Shown: positions 17,320-25,726, counted from the first letter of the stretch. The stretch: DNA of 41,268 nucleotides from Photobacterium frigidiphilum (GCF_003025615.1 NZ_PYMJ01000045.1:1-41268); one strand, 5' to 3'. Translations and numbers: made by a program. The notes: generated by a model from the sequence alone, not told the origin.

Positions 17320-17331
17320 ATGGCTAGGGAT
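17320..17331 (+). promoter_or_regulatory. Candidate Qrr sRNA pairing site over the ribosome-binding region
   Basis: GGCTAGG at 17322-17328 is the exact complement of CCUAGCC, part of the conserved Qrr core (CACCUAGCCAACUG) known from vibrios. It overlaps the purine-rich AGGGA (17326-17330) that probably serves as ribosome-binding site, about 10 bases before the ATG. In V. harveyi and V. cholerae, Qrr sRNAs with Hfq block luxR/hapR translation by pairing here. That this organism has qrr genes is inferred. Confidence 0.6.
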
Positions 17332-17340
17332 CACGTGCTC

Positions 17341-17949
17341 ATGGATACGATCGTAAAAAAAACGCGTACTCGTCTTTCACCTGAAAAAAGAAAACAGCAG
17401 CTTCTCGATTTTGCTTTAGATGTATTTGCTCGCCGAGGAATAGGCAGAGCAGGACATGCTGATATTGCTGAAATGGCCAATGTGTCAGTGGCTACTGTCT
17501 TTAATTACTTTCCAACCCGTGAAGCACTGGTTGAAGAAGTATTGCTCCAAGTTGAAAACTGTTTTAGCCTTCTACTGTCAGAATGCCTAAATGAGGAAGA
17601 TAAAGCGCTACATGCCCGTTTACGCTGCATTTCACACACTCTTATCGATGCGGTTATCGAACAACAAGACTGGTTAAAAGTCTGGTTTGAATGGAGCACA
17701 TCAGTTCGAGACGATATTTGGCCACAGTTTATTAGCGGTAATAAAAAGAGTCTGGAACGCATTGCTGAAGCATTTGAGCAGGGTAAAGAAAATAATGAAA
17801 TTGATAGTGATAATTCGTCTGATGATTTAGCCCACCTTCTACACGGTCTATGCTACATCTTATACTTGCAGTCGAACTTACACCCAGATCAAGACCGAAT
17901 GCGCGAACAAGCAGAACGCTACATCAACACTTTGTACCCTGCCAAATAA
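17341..17949 (+). CDS. litR: LuxR/HapR/LitR-type quorum-sensing master regulator (TetR family)
   Basis: A 202-residue TetR-family DNA-binding protein. Residues 8-62 are close to V. harveyi LuxR and V. cholerae HapR, including RTRLSPEKRKQQLL and the helix-turn-helix ADIAEMANVSVATVFNYFPTR. The C-terminal dimerisation half has the family hallmark WLKVWFEWSTSVRDDIWPQF. These regulators switch genes at high cell density for luminescence, protease, biofilm and competence. The start at 17341 (MDTIVKK) matches the family; a frame seven codons longer runs through the Shine-Dalgarno region. Its place beside hpt is the classic locus. The name litR is used for the Photobacterium/Aliivibrio versions. Confidence 0.93.
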   Translation: MDTIVKKTRTRLSPEKRKQQLLDFALDVFARRGIGRAGHADIAEMANVSVATVFNYFPTREALVEEVLLQVENCFSLLLSECLNEEDKALHARLRCISHTLIDAVIEQQDWLKVWFEWSTSVRDDIWPQFISGNKKSLERIAEAFEQGKENNEIDSDNSSDDLAHLLHGLCYILYLQSNLHPDQDRMREQAERYINTLYPAK

Positions 17950-17965
17950 GCCTAGATTTACAGAC

Positions 17966-17995
17966 AAAAAAGGTCAGCCTCAGCTGACCTTTTTT
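17966..17995. terminator. Bidirectional terminator between litR and fbpC
   Basis: An 8-bp core stem AGGTCAGC/GCTGACCT (17971-17978, 17983-17990), extended by A5/T5 flanks. The genes on either side converge. Confidence 0.92.
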
Positions 17996-18021
17996 ATCAA
18001 ACAAACATCTATTATCACGAT

Positions 18022-18043
18022 AATTTCGCGTTAATTTCGCGTT
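18022..18043. repeat. 11-base tandem duplication
   Basis: AATTTCGCGTT occurs twice back to back (18022-18032 and 18033-18043), with a degenerate third start after it. It lies between the litR terminator and the end of fbpC. It is probably a slippage product; no function is suggested. Confidence 0.8.
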
Positions 18044-18055
18044 AATTTTGACGCT

Positions 18056-19096
18056 CTAGCACGCGGTAGCAAAAACAACAGGCTCATGCGGCTCTACATT
18101 GATCGCCACTTTATCACCAATATTCAATATTAAATGTGAATTTACCACTAATGAATGCCCCTGATACTTCACGGTATAACGGCAGTTATCGCCCATAAAT
18201 TGTTGCTCTACAATTACCCCGCCCCCATCAGTTTGAGGCTGAACATGTAAATTCTGAGGTCGCAGCAACCATTCAACATTATCGTCTTGTCGATAAGTCA
18301 GTTCCGAACTGAATTCAATGTCACCAAATGGTGTAAATAGGTGTTTGTCGTTTTTCACTGTCGCCGGAAGGTAAGACCCCGTTCCTAAAAACTCTGCAAC
18401 AAAACGGCTGCTTGGGCGATAATAGAGATCCGTAGCTGTGCCAAATTGCTCAATAATACCGTTATTCATAACAGCAAGACGATCGGCAAACGCGAAAGCC
18501 TCTTCTCTACTGTGAGTAACAAAAATCGCAGTAACGCCCTGCGCTTTAAAAATACGACGAATTTCTTTAATCAAACCGTGACGTACTTGAGTATCAATAT
18601 TTGAGAACGGTTCATCTAATAAAATTAAATCAGGCTCACAAGCTAATGCGCGTGCAATGGCAACTCGTTGCTGCTGCCCACCCGATAACTGATGTGGATA
18701 GCGATCATCAAGTTTAGTGAGGTGAACAAGCTCTAACATTTCCTGAATTTTGGCCAGAATTCGGGTTTTATCCCAATCTTTCAAACCAAAAGCAATGTTC
18801 TCAGCCACGGTGAGATGTGGGAATAATGCATAGTCTTGAAATATCATGCCGATATTACGCTTTTCGGGGGGTAACCAAGTCGTATCATCCACCACAACAC
18901 GACCATTAATCGTCATGCCGCCACTCTCTAATGGCAGTAAACCTGCAATCGCTTTAAGCAAGGTTGTTTTACCGCAACCACTCGCGCCAAGCAAACAGAC
19001 AATTTCGTTATCTTCAACAGGCAATGAGAGGTTCTGTAATACCGCCTGGCCGTTATAACGGCACGTTAAATTAGTAACGGATAATGCACTACTCAT
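18056..19096 (-). CDS. fbpC: Iron(III) ABC importer, ATP-binding protein
   Basis: A 346-residue ATPase for ferric iron uptake. Walker A GASGCGKT at 37-44, Q-loop at 87 in FQDYALFPHLTV, signature LSGGQQQR at 137-144, Walker B LILLDEP at 157-163 and switch H195. The last 110 residues are a TOBE-type regulatory domain as in other FbpC/AfuC proteins. Its ATG overlaps the fbpB stop (TGATG), giving translational coupling. Confidence 0.93.
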   Translation of the reverse strand: MSSALSVTNLTCRYNGQAVLQNLSLPVEDNEIVCLLGASGCGKTTLLKAIAGLLPLESGGMTINGRVVVDDTTWLPPEKRNIGMIFQDYALFPHLTVAENIAFGLKDWDKTRILAKIQEMLELVHLTKLDDRYPHQLSGGQQQRVAIARALACEPDLILLDEPFSNIDTQVRHGLIKEIRRIFKAQGVTAIFVTHSREEAFAFADRLAVMNNGIIEQFGTATDLYYRPSSRFVAEFLGTGSYLPATVKNDKHLFTPFGDIEFSSELTYRQDDNVEWLLRPQNLHVQPQTDGGGVIVEQQFMGDNCRYTVKYQGHSLVVNSHLILNIGDKVAINVEPHEPVVFATAC

Positions 19097-20724
19097 CAGT
19101 GTTTCTGCTCCAAAGAACGGTTAATCATCACCAATGGGATCAGACCAACGATAACTAATAAAATCGCAGGTAGAGCGGCCTGCTCTAACTGCTCATCCGA
19201 GGCAAAATTAAAAACATAGGTCGCCAGTGTTTCAAAATTAAAGGGGCGTAATAATAATGCCGCATTTAATTCTTTCATCGATTCAATAAACACCAACAAA
19301 CCTGCAATTAAACAACCACGACGAATTAATGGTAAATGAACACGACGCAACATCGCTGTGGATGCATAACCCATGGTTTTTGATGCCATATCTAACGACG
19401 GAGATATCTTCGCTAAACTGCTTTCAATGCTACCAATGGCTACCGCCGCAAAACGCACCACAAAGGCAAAGATTATGGCAAACATCGTACCTGAGAAAAT
19501 TAACCCAGGTCGCCCTAATTCATAAGCTTGCGTAAAGTCATTCAATAGGTGATCAGCAGAGGTAAGAGGGATTATCACGCCAATCGCTAACACGGTTCCC
19601 GGTACGGCATAGCCTAATGAAGCCAAACGCATCGGCACTGCGGTATACTTGCTGCCATCTAAGCGACGATAGAAATTAACGATTAATGCCAAGATAACAG
19701 CGACTACAGCGGCAATAATTGAAACAGATAAGCTGTTAAGGCTGTATTGCAGGAATTGACTGGTCCAGCTTTCTGCAAAATAGTGCCATGCATAGTAACA
19801 AAGCTGAAGTAATGGGAATGCAAAAGCCATACAGACCAATCCCCAGCACCATATGATTGCGCACCATTTTTTAGCACCCGTTAAGGTATAGCGAACATCA
19901 TCACCATGCTCAAACTGCTGCTGGAATAGCTTTTGCTTTCGACGGCTAAAACGCTCAGTGCTGATCAAAAAGAAAATCACTAATAACATCAGCGACGATA
20001 TTTTGGCTGCCGCATTTAAGTTTGAGTACCCTAACCACGTATCATACACCGCGGTTGTTAGCGTATTAACGGCAAAATAACTCACCGTACCGAAGTCACC
20101 TAAGGTTTCCATTGCCACAAGAGATAACGCCACCGCGATAGAAGGGCGCGCTAATGGTAATGATATACGACGAAAACTTTGCCATGGCGAACACCGCAGC
20201 AAGCGTGCAGATTGCAGCAAACTAACACTTTGCTCCATAAAAGCCGTACGGGCTAATAAGTAGATATAAGGATAAAGAACCAGTGCTAGAACAATACAAG
20301 CCCCACCCAAAGAGCGAATATTAGGGAACCAGTAATCATGGATTGTTTCCCAGCCAAACACATCACGTAAGAAGATTTGAACCGGGCCAGCATAATCAAA
20401 CCAATTGGTATAAATATACCCCACAATATAGCCCGGCATTGCCAACGGTAATACCAATGCCCATTGCAGCGTTTTTTCTCCCGGAATACGACACATCGCC
20501 ATAATCCAAGCAGAAGGCAGACCTAACAGAAGCGCTAAAACGGAGGTACCAAATACCAACCAAAATGTATTGGCGGTATAAGTCCCCATTACGGTACTCA
20601 TTAAATGAGAAAACACCTCATCAGAATCACCCAATGCGGTGTAAAAAATAGCTAGAATTGGTAACACCAACAACAAGGATAATACCCAGCTACTGGATTG
20701 CCAGAATATATGTTTTTCTTTCAT
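19096..20724 (-). CDS. fbpB: Iron(III) ABC importer, fused permease
   Basis: A 542-residue inner-membrane permease with about 12 hydrophobic segments in two homologous halves. Each half carries the EAA-type coupling loop (around RLLRCSPWQSFRRISLPLARPS and SKTMGYASTAMLRRVHLPL). This two-domain layout is typical of FbpB/SfuB/HitB, so a single chain provides the whole membrane pore. It begins 194 bases after fbpA, with a terminator in between. Confidence 0.93.
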   Translation of the reverse strand: MKEKHIFWQSSSWVLSLLLVLPILAIFYTALGDSDEVFSHLMSTVMGTYTANTFWLVFGTSVLALLLGLPSAWIMAMCRIPGEKTLQWALVLPLAMPGYIVGYIYTNWFDYAGPVQIFLRDVFGWETIHDYWFPNIRSLGGACIVLALVLYPYIYLLARTAFMEQSVSLLQSARLLRCSPWQSFRRISLPLARPSIAVALSLVAMETLGDFGTVSYFAVNTLTTAVYDTWLGYSNLNAAAKISSLMLLVIFFLISTERFSRRKQKLFQQQFEHGDDVRYTLTGAKKWCAIIWCWGLVCMAFAFPLLQLCYYAWHYFAESWTSQFLQYSLNSLSVSIIAAVVAVILALIVNFYRRLDGSKYTAVPMRLASLGYAVPGTVLAIGVIIPLTSADHLLNDFTQAYELGRPGLIFSGTMFAIIFAFVVRFAAVAIGSIESSLAKISPSLDMASKTMGYASTAMLRRVHLPLIRRGCLIAGLLVFIESMKELNAALLLRPFNFETLATYVFNFASDEQLEQAALPAILLVIVGLIPLVMINRSLEQKH

Positions 20725-20880
20725 CGCCTACTACTTAGTCACTTTAACAATAAATCTGCGGCATCAGTACTAACGCACATATAACAACGTCGTGCTCAAT
20801 TATCATTGCAGCCTGATAACACTATTTTTCAAGCTAGAGAAACTACCACAACTGATTAGAAAAGGGACTAGGCTTTAACC

Positions 20881-20910
20881 AAAAAAAGGGGCATTAAGCC
20901 CCATTTTTTT
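20881..20910 (-). terminator. Terminator/attenuator between fbpA and fbpB
   Basis: A GGGGC/GCCCC stem (20888-20892, 20898-20902) flanked by seven A and seven T, 9 bases after the fbpA stop. It should end most fbpA transcripts, leaving fbpBC at a lower level or under a separate promoter. Confidence 0.88.
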
Positions 20911-20918
20911 GTATTAAT

Positions 20919-21932
20919 TTATAAATCAAATTTCACTTCATCAAGAAGCTTGATTGCAGCGCTGTGATACTCAGCCACTTTTTCTAGTGGTAAGTCGTCT
21001 GCTTTAAAGTCGCCCCATGATGCAACAAGCTCTGAACGCTTAACACCTTCTTTAACTGGGTATTCATAGTTTACTTCTGCATACATCTGCTGAGCTTTAT
21101 CGCCTGTTAGGTATTCCATCAGCTTTTGAGCATTATCTTTGTTCGGCGCGTATTTCGCCATTGCCATGCCACTTACGTTTACGTGCGTGCCATTGCCTTT
21201 TTGTCCAGGGAAATCGATGTAAACTGCTTCAGCCCATGCCTTCTGCTTCTCATCGTTCATCATCTTGCCTAGGTAATAACTATTACCAATGGCTAAATCA
21301 CAAAGGCCTTCTTTAACGGCTTTAACCTGATTACGGTCATTACCTTGTGGCTTACGTGCAAGGTTAGCTTTCACGCCTTCTAGCCATGTTTTCGCTTCAG
21401 CTTCACCGTAGTGAGCAATCATCGACGAAACCAGTGAAATATTGTATGGGTGCTTACCTGAACGAGTACAGATTTTGCCTTTCCACTCTGGTTTAGCAAG
21501 ATCAGTGTAATCAAATTCAGCAGGTAAGTGACCAACACGATCGCGTGATGAATACACGTTACGGCTACGTAATGTCAGTGCAAACCACTCATCTTCTGAA
21601 TCACGGTATTGTGCAGGAACATTTGACTCAATTGTTTTACTGTCAACAGGTTGAACTAGCTTCATATCAGCAAGTTCAACTAAACGGCTAATATCCGTTG
21701 TTAGTACAACGTCGGCTGGGCTGTATTCGCCTTCCTGCTTTAATTTCTCTGACAAGCCTTTTTTTGCAAACTTAATGTTTACTTTAATACCCGTTTCTTG
21801 AGTAAATTCTTTAAACATTGGTTCAACCAAGAACGGCTGACGGTAAGAATAAACATTCACTTCTTCAGCAGCAATAGCCGCTTGAGGTGCAGCAAGACCA
21901 AATAAGATTGCCGAAGCCAACAGCTTTTTCAT
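20919..21932 (-). CDS. fbpA: Iron(III) ABC importer, periplasmic binding protein
   Basis: A 337-residue periplasmic ferric-binding protein that hands Fe3+ to FbpB. It has a signal peptide with lysines at 2-3, a hydrophobic core at 4-18 and cleavage after an Ala-rich AIAA near residue 22. The mature part begins EEVNVYSYRQPF, the usual FbpA opening, and the iron-ligand tyrosine pair is seen in AIGNSYYLGKM. The ATG at 21932 is chosen because the longer frame puts 15 residues before the signal peptide and runs into the Fur site. It is followed by a terminator, so it is expected to be made in excess over the membrane parts. Confidence 0.95.
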   Translation of the reverse strand: MKKLLASAILFGLAAPQAAIAAEEVNVYSYRQPFLVEPMFKEFTQETGIKVNIKFAKKGLSEKLKQEGEYSPADVVLTTDISRLVELADMKLVQPVDSKTIESNVPAQYRDSEDEWFALTLRSRNVYSSRDRVGHLPAEFDYTDLAKPEWKGKICTRSGKHPYNISLVSSMIAHYGEAEAKTWLEGVKANLARKPQGNDRNQVKAVKEGLCDLAIGNSYYLGKMMNDEKQKAWAEAVYIDFPGQKGNGTHVNVSGMAMAKYAPNKDNAQKLMEYLTGDKAQQMYAEVNYEYPVKEGVKRSELVASWGDFKADDLPLEKVAEYHSAAIKLLDEVKFDL

Positions 21933-21962
21933 TGAGTTAAATCCCTTAATGCAAAATGCAAT

Positions 21963-21981
21963 GATAATAGTTATCAATATC
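21963..21981. promoter_or_regulatory. Fur box upstream of fbpA
   Basis: GATAATAGTTATCAATATC matches the 19-base Fur consensus GATAATGATAATCATTATC at 15 of 19 positions by direct comparison. It lies 31 bases before the fbpA ATG. Iron-dependent repression of the importer is therefore likely. Confidence 0.8.
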
Positions 21982-22035
21982 GATTAATTATACTGCAGTA
22001 CTTCAACAAAACAATGCTCTGAAACAAAATAAATA

Positions 22036-22066
22036 AAAAAAACGCTGCTAATTAGCAGCGTTTTTT
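22036..22066 (-). terminator. Terminator downstream of amtB
   Basis: A perfect 18-base palindrome (CGCTGCTAA/TTAGCAGCG, 22043-22060) flanked by A and T runs, about 70 bases after the amtB stop and before the fbpA promoter. It could act in both directions. Confidence 0.9.
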
Positions 22067-22136
22067 AAAGTTGTGAACTAAATATATGTTACCTATTTCG
22101 TATGCGATTTCACACAGATAAACTTAACTCACATTT

Positions 22137-23366
22137 TTATTTTAGACTTACAAATTCAGGGTAAGCATCGACACCACAGTCATGTAAATCCATTCCTGCC
22201 ATTTCTTCTTCTTCCGTAACACGGATACCAATGGTCATTTTAATAACAAACCAAACCACAAAGCTTGCCGTAAACACCCATGCAAAGATAACCGCAGCAC
22301 CTAATAGCTGAGCACCAAATGATGCATCACCGTTGCTGAAAGGTACAACCATAAGGCCAAAGAAACCACACACACCGTGTACCGAAATCGCACCTACTGG
22401 ATCGTCAATCTTAATCTTATCTAGCATAATAATACTAAAGATCACTAATGCACCCGCAACCACACCCACAATCACAGAGGCAATCGGTGATGGTGACAGT
22501 GGATCGGCAGTGATAGCGACTAAACCCGCCAATGCCCCGTTCAATATCATGGTTAAATCCGCTTTACCCCACATAGTTTTACACACTGCTAGTGCTGCAA
22601 CAGCACCTGCCGCAGCGGCTGCATTGGTATTTAGGAAGATTTGACCAACAGCTGATGCATTTTCAAAGTCAGACAACATTAGCTGTGAACCACCGTTGAA
22701 ACCGAACCAGCCTAGCCAAAGAATAAAGGTACCTAAAGTGGCTAGTGGCATATTAGAACCAGGAATCGGGTTGATTTCACCGTTCTTACCGTATTTACCT
22801 TTACGTGCACCCAGTAATAAAACACCCGCCAATGCAGCTGAAGCACCCGCCATGTGAACAATCCCCGAACCAGCAAAATCACTAAACCCTGCTTCAGATA
22901 GGAAACCACCGCCCCATGTCCAGTAACCTTCCATCGGATAAATAAAGGCAGTCAAAATGACAGAGAAAAGAAGGAACGACCATAGTTTCATTCGCTCTGC
23001 CACCGCACCAGATACCACTGACATCGCGGTTGCGACAAACACAACTTGGAAGAAGAAATCAGACTCAAGTGAGTGATCGGCACCTTCTGCTTGCGTACCA
23101 ATTAAGGCACCAATTGAAGGTAACCAGCCCCCCTCACCATTATCAACGTACATGATGTTATAACCAACAATAAGGTATGTAATACATGCAATCGCATATA
23201 AGCAAAAGTTTTTGGTTAAAATTTCAGTGGTATTTTTTGAACGTACCAGACCAGCTTCTAGCATGGCGAACCCTGCCGCCATCCACATAACCAATGCGCC
23301 TGATATTAAGAAGAAGAATGTATCGAGAGCATAACGCAACTCTGTAACAGTTGTTGTCAATTCCAT
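22137..23366 (-). CDS. amtB: Ammonium transporter AmtB
   Basis: A 409-residue inner-membrane ammonium channel with 11 predicted membrane segments. The twin pore histidines are H171 (in HMAGASAAL) and H330 (in SVHGVCGFFG). Unlike the E. coli precursor it shows no cleavable signal peptide; the first hydrophobic stretch (about 12-34) reads as the first membrane helix. AGGGGA precedes the ATG. It lies 53 bases behind glnK in the usual glnK-amtB operon, where GlnK plugs the channel when nitrogen is plentiful. Confidence 0.97.
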   Translation of the reverse strand: MELTTTVTELRYALDTFFFLISGALVMWMAAGFAMLEAGLVRSKNTTEILTKNFCLYAIACITYLIVGYNIMYVDNGEGGWLPSIGALIGTQAEGADHSLESDFFFQVVFVATAMSVVSGAVAERMKLWSFLLFSVILTAFIYPMEGYWTWGGGFLSEAGFSDFAGSGIVHMAGASAALAGVLLLGARKGKYGKNGEINPIPGSNMPLATLGTFILWLGWFGFNGGSQLMLSDFENASAVGQIFLNTNAAAAAGAVAALAVCKTMWGKADLTMILNGALAGLVAITADPLSPSPIASVIVGVVAGALVIFSIIMLDKIKIDDPVGAISVHGVCGFFGLMVVPFSNGDASFGAQLLGAAVIFAWVFTASFVVWFVIKMTIGIRVTEEEEMAGMDLHDCGVDAYPEFVSLK

Positions 23367-23419
23367 GGTTGTTTCCCCTGTAACTGCTAATTTTTTATTT
23401 TAAATATATAAAATGTTGC

Positions 23420-23758
23420 TTACAGCGCTTCGAGATCTGTCTCGCCTGTACGGATACGTACCGCATGGTCGAGGTCGTAAACGAAGATTTTGCCATCACC
23501 AATTTTGCCGGTTTGCGCAGCCTTAGAAATGGCATCAACAATCGCTTCAAAGTTATCAGCCTGTGTTGCGATTTCGATTTTAACCTTCGGCAAAAAATCA
23601 ACTTGGTATTCAGCGCCGCGGTATAGTTCGGTATGTCCTTTTTGACGGCCAAATCCTTTGACCTCAGAAACCGTCATACCTTCAACGCCAACATCGGCTA
23701 ATGCTTCACGTACATCATCAAGTTTGAAAGGTTTAATAATTGCACTAATCAATTTCAT
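23420..23758 (-). CDS. glnK: Nitrogen regulatory protein PII (GlnK)
   Basis: A 112-residue PII signal protein. The T-loop tyrosine for uridylylation is Y51 (RGAEYQVDF), and the two PROSITE-like PII regions and the C-terminal RIRTGETDLEAL are present. The gene name is chosen over glnB because it directly precedes amtB. A strong AAGGAG lies before the ATG. It senses ATP/ADP and 2-oxoglutarate and blocks AmtB by inserting the T-loop in the pore. Confidence 0.96.
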   Translation of the reverse strand: MKLISAIIKPFKLDDVREALADVGVEGMTVSEVKGFGRQKGHTELYRGAEYQVDFLPKVKIEIATQADNFEAIVDAISKAAQTGKIGDGKIFVYDLDHAVRIRTGETDLEAL

Positions 23759-23803
23759 TATTCGCTCCTTAAGTTCACATTCCTTCTGGCTTATTTAATG
23801 AGT

Positions 23804-23819
23804 TACAAGCTTTATGCCA
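23804..23819 (-). promoter_or_regulatory. Candidate sigma-54 promoter of glnK-amtB
   Basis: On the minus strand, TGGCATAAAGCTTGTA resembles the sigma-54 consensus TGGCACG-N4-TTGCA, with a perfect TGGCA element and TTG at the correct spacing. The -12 GC dinucleotide is GT here, a weakness. It lies about 46 bases before the glnK ATG. Nitrogen-limited, NtrC-dependent expression is the family norm. Confidence 0.4.
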
Positions 23820-23873
23820 ACTTTTAAAGCAACCAAAAATCAACAGCTTAAATAATTCACCTTATAAAAACAG

Positions 23874-23905
23874 AAAAAGGCCGCACCAATATGATGCAGC
23901 CTTTT
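23874..23905 (-). terminator. Terminator downstream of yacL
   Basis: On the minus strand, AAAAGGCTGC pairs with GCGGCCTTTTT with one G-T wobble, followed by T residues. It lies 42 bases after the yacL stop and upstream of the glnK promoter. Confidence 0.85.
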
Positions 23906-23946
23906 CACTATAAGTAAGCAATGTCGTAGGTTAAGTGTTAATACAC

Positions 23947-24315
23947 TTAAAAACGGGTCACAAATGCCCGCCAAGCTTGCAGTACTAACTCAAAATCTTC
24001 AAACCCACAACACGACACGCTCTCTTCATCATAAAAATGCATGTCTTCATCGAAATCTTCTTCTTCTTCAGAGAACAAGTAGTTAGCTTGAATTATTGCT
24101 TCATGATCTTGCAAAATCAAACTGAGATCATCACCCAGTAACCGCCATTCTTTGGTGCTATTTTTTAATGCACCTATTTGGCTCAGGATGGTATCCATCT
24201 TCTCAAAATCTTTACCAACCTCTTCAATCAACCAACGGCCAATAATTTCATGGCCCATAGAAAAAGTGGCATGATAGCTACCGTCTAGGGTGTTTTTCTT
24301 AAATTCGTAGTCCAT
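23947..24315 (-). CDS. yacL: YacL (UPF0231 family protein)
   Basis: A 122-residue acidic cytoplasmic protein of unknown function. It starts MDYEFKKN and has the family's SMGHEIIGRWL, an acidic run near residues 82-92 and the MHFYDEESVSCCGFEDF block close to E. coli YacL. The start at 24315 is chosen by that alignment; a frame 24 codons longer would run into the divergent cdaR promoter. In E. coli yacL follows acnB directly; here the cdaR-gntP-glxK module lies between them. Confidence 0.93.
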   Translation of the reverse strand: MDYEFKKNTLDGSYHATFSMGHEIIGRWLIEEVGKDFEKMDTILSQIGALKNSTKEWRLLGDDLSLILQDHEAIIQANYLFSEEEEDFDEDMHFYDEESVSCCGFEDFELVLQAWRAFVTRF

Positions 24316-24345
24316 AGCTAGCCTCAAACTCTGTCGTATTCTTGG

Positions 24346-24351
24346 TATAAT
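24346..24351 (+). promoter_or_regulatory. Candidate -10 box for cdaR
   Basis: TATAAT at 24346-24351, about 39 bases before the cdaR ATG, in the 74-base divergent gap with yacL. No strong -35 is visible. Confidence 0.35.
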
Positions 24352-24389
24352 ATCTGGAAGACCGCACATTCTCAGGATCTGAACCAATA

Positions 24390-25547
24390 ATGCAACTGAA
24401 TGCCACCATTGCTCGACAAATAGTTGAGCGCGCCATGAAGATCATTAAATATTCCGTCAATGTGATGGACGAACAAGGCCGCATTATTGGCTCTGGTGAT
24501 ACTTCACGCCTAAACCAGCGCCATGAAGGGGCAATTCTGGCACTCAACGATCATCGTATTGTTGAAATCGATGACGCCACCTCTAAACAACTTAAAGGCG
24601 TTAAACCGGGCATTAATTTCCCCATCATCTTTCAACATAAAGCGATTGGTGTCGTGGGAATATCTGGCGAGCCAGATTTAGTGCGCAATTATGGCGAGTT
24701 AGTAAAGATGACCGCTGAGTTAATCGTAGAACAAGCCGCATTAATGGCACAGGTTCAGTGGAATAAGCGCCACCGTGAAGAGTTAGTTCTGCAGTTGATT
24801 GAAGAAGGCTCAGAATTAAATGAAAATCAATTACTCTCTATTGCTGAACGGTTAGATTTGGATCTTGCTCAGCCTCGTATTGCTGCGATTGTAAAAGTAT
24901 ACCCAGTAAAAGGTAAAAGCTTATCGTTAGATCACCTGCAACGTTTAGTCCATCTGCTTGAATACCCAGAGCGGGATAATTTGGTCGGAATTGCCTCGGT
25001 ATCGATGAATGAAGTTGTGGTGCTCAAACCCATTACCTTGAGCGATAACGGTTGGTCTCGCGCACTGGAGCAAAAACGCGTCAATCAATTAATGAAGCGA
25101 GTAACGAAAGAAGGTGATTTTGTGATTCGAATCGCCTTAGGTGATTACTTCCCTTCGTTGCAAGGCCTCTCTCAGTCTTTCATGACGGCTAAAGCCACGA
25201 TGGAAGCCAGTAATACAATAAATAGTCAGCAAGATAACGTGCTGTTCTATCAAGATCATATCCTGCCAGTTTTGCTAAACGGTTTAAAAGGTGATACTTG
25301 GCGTCAGAAGCAATTGCAAATGCCATTAGTTAAACTGCAACAAAATGACCCTCGTGGTGTGTTACTCAAAACATTGAAAGCATTTTTTGTTCAGAATTGT
25401 GATTTAGCTCAAACGTGCGAAGTGCTACATATTCACCGAAATACACTTCGTTATCGTCTAGAGCAAATAGAAAAGGAAACATCTTTAAGTTTCAATAATA
25501 TAAGCGATAAAACACGGCTTTATTTATCCCTATTAAGTCAACCATAA
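24390..25547 (+). CDS. cdaR: CdaR family sugar diacid/glycerate regulator
   Basis: A 385-residue transcription factor. Residues about 5-135 are the putative sugar diacid recognition domain (MQLNATIARQIVERAM, NVMDEQGRIIGSGD, RHEGA). A middle region follows, and a PucR-type helix-turn-helix ends the protein (LLKTLKAFFVQNCDLAQTCEVLHIHRNTL in two parts, then RYRLEQIE). In E. coli CdaR activates glucarate, galactarate and glycerate genes. Here it lies 179 bases before a GntP-type permease and a glycerate kinase, so glycerate is the likely inducer and those genes the likely targets. The specificity is inferred from context. Confidence 0.92.
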   Translation: MQLNATIARQIVERAMKIIKYSVNVMDEQGRIIGSGDTSRLNQRHEGAILALNDHRIVEIDDATSKQLKGVKPGINFPIIFQHKAIGVVGISGEPDLVRNYGELVKMTAELIVEQAALMAQVQWNKRHREELVLQLIEEGSELNENQLLSIAERLDLDLAQPRIAAIVKVYPVKGKSLSLDHLQRLVHLLEYPERDNLVGIASVSMNEVVVLKPITLSDNGWSRALEQKRVNQLMKRVTKEGDFVIRIALGDYFPSLQGLSQSFMTAKATMEASNTINSQQDNVLFYQDHILPVLLNGLKGDTWRQKQLQMPLVKLQQNDPRGVLLKTLKAFFVQNCDLAQTCEVLHIHRNTLRYRLEQIEKETSLSFNNISDKTRLYLSLLSQP

Positions 25548-25553
25548 AAGTCG

Positions 25554-25577
25554 GTAATTGTGCAAATGCACAATTAC
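25554..25577. promoter_or_regulatory. Perfect 24-base palindrome, probable CdaR operator
   Basis: GTAATTGTGCA (25554-25564) and TGCACAATTAC (25567-25577) are perfect inverted copies separated by AA. There is no T run, so it is not a terminator. It sits just after the cdaR stop and about 150 bases before the permease ATG. Symmetry, length and position suit a dimeric regulator site; CdaR is the obvious candidate. Confidence 0.6.
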
Positions 25578-25726
25578 TACAATATTGCTTCTTCATTATT
25601 TGTCACTTCGCCTAAAGCATCCCCTCTTCTAACTCCGTACAGTTGCGGCAACTCAGACATTTTATGTTTGCTTATCATTTTTCGTAATCGCCAACAGGCT
25701 ATTACATCTTTACGGAAGAAAAGACG

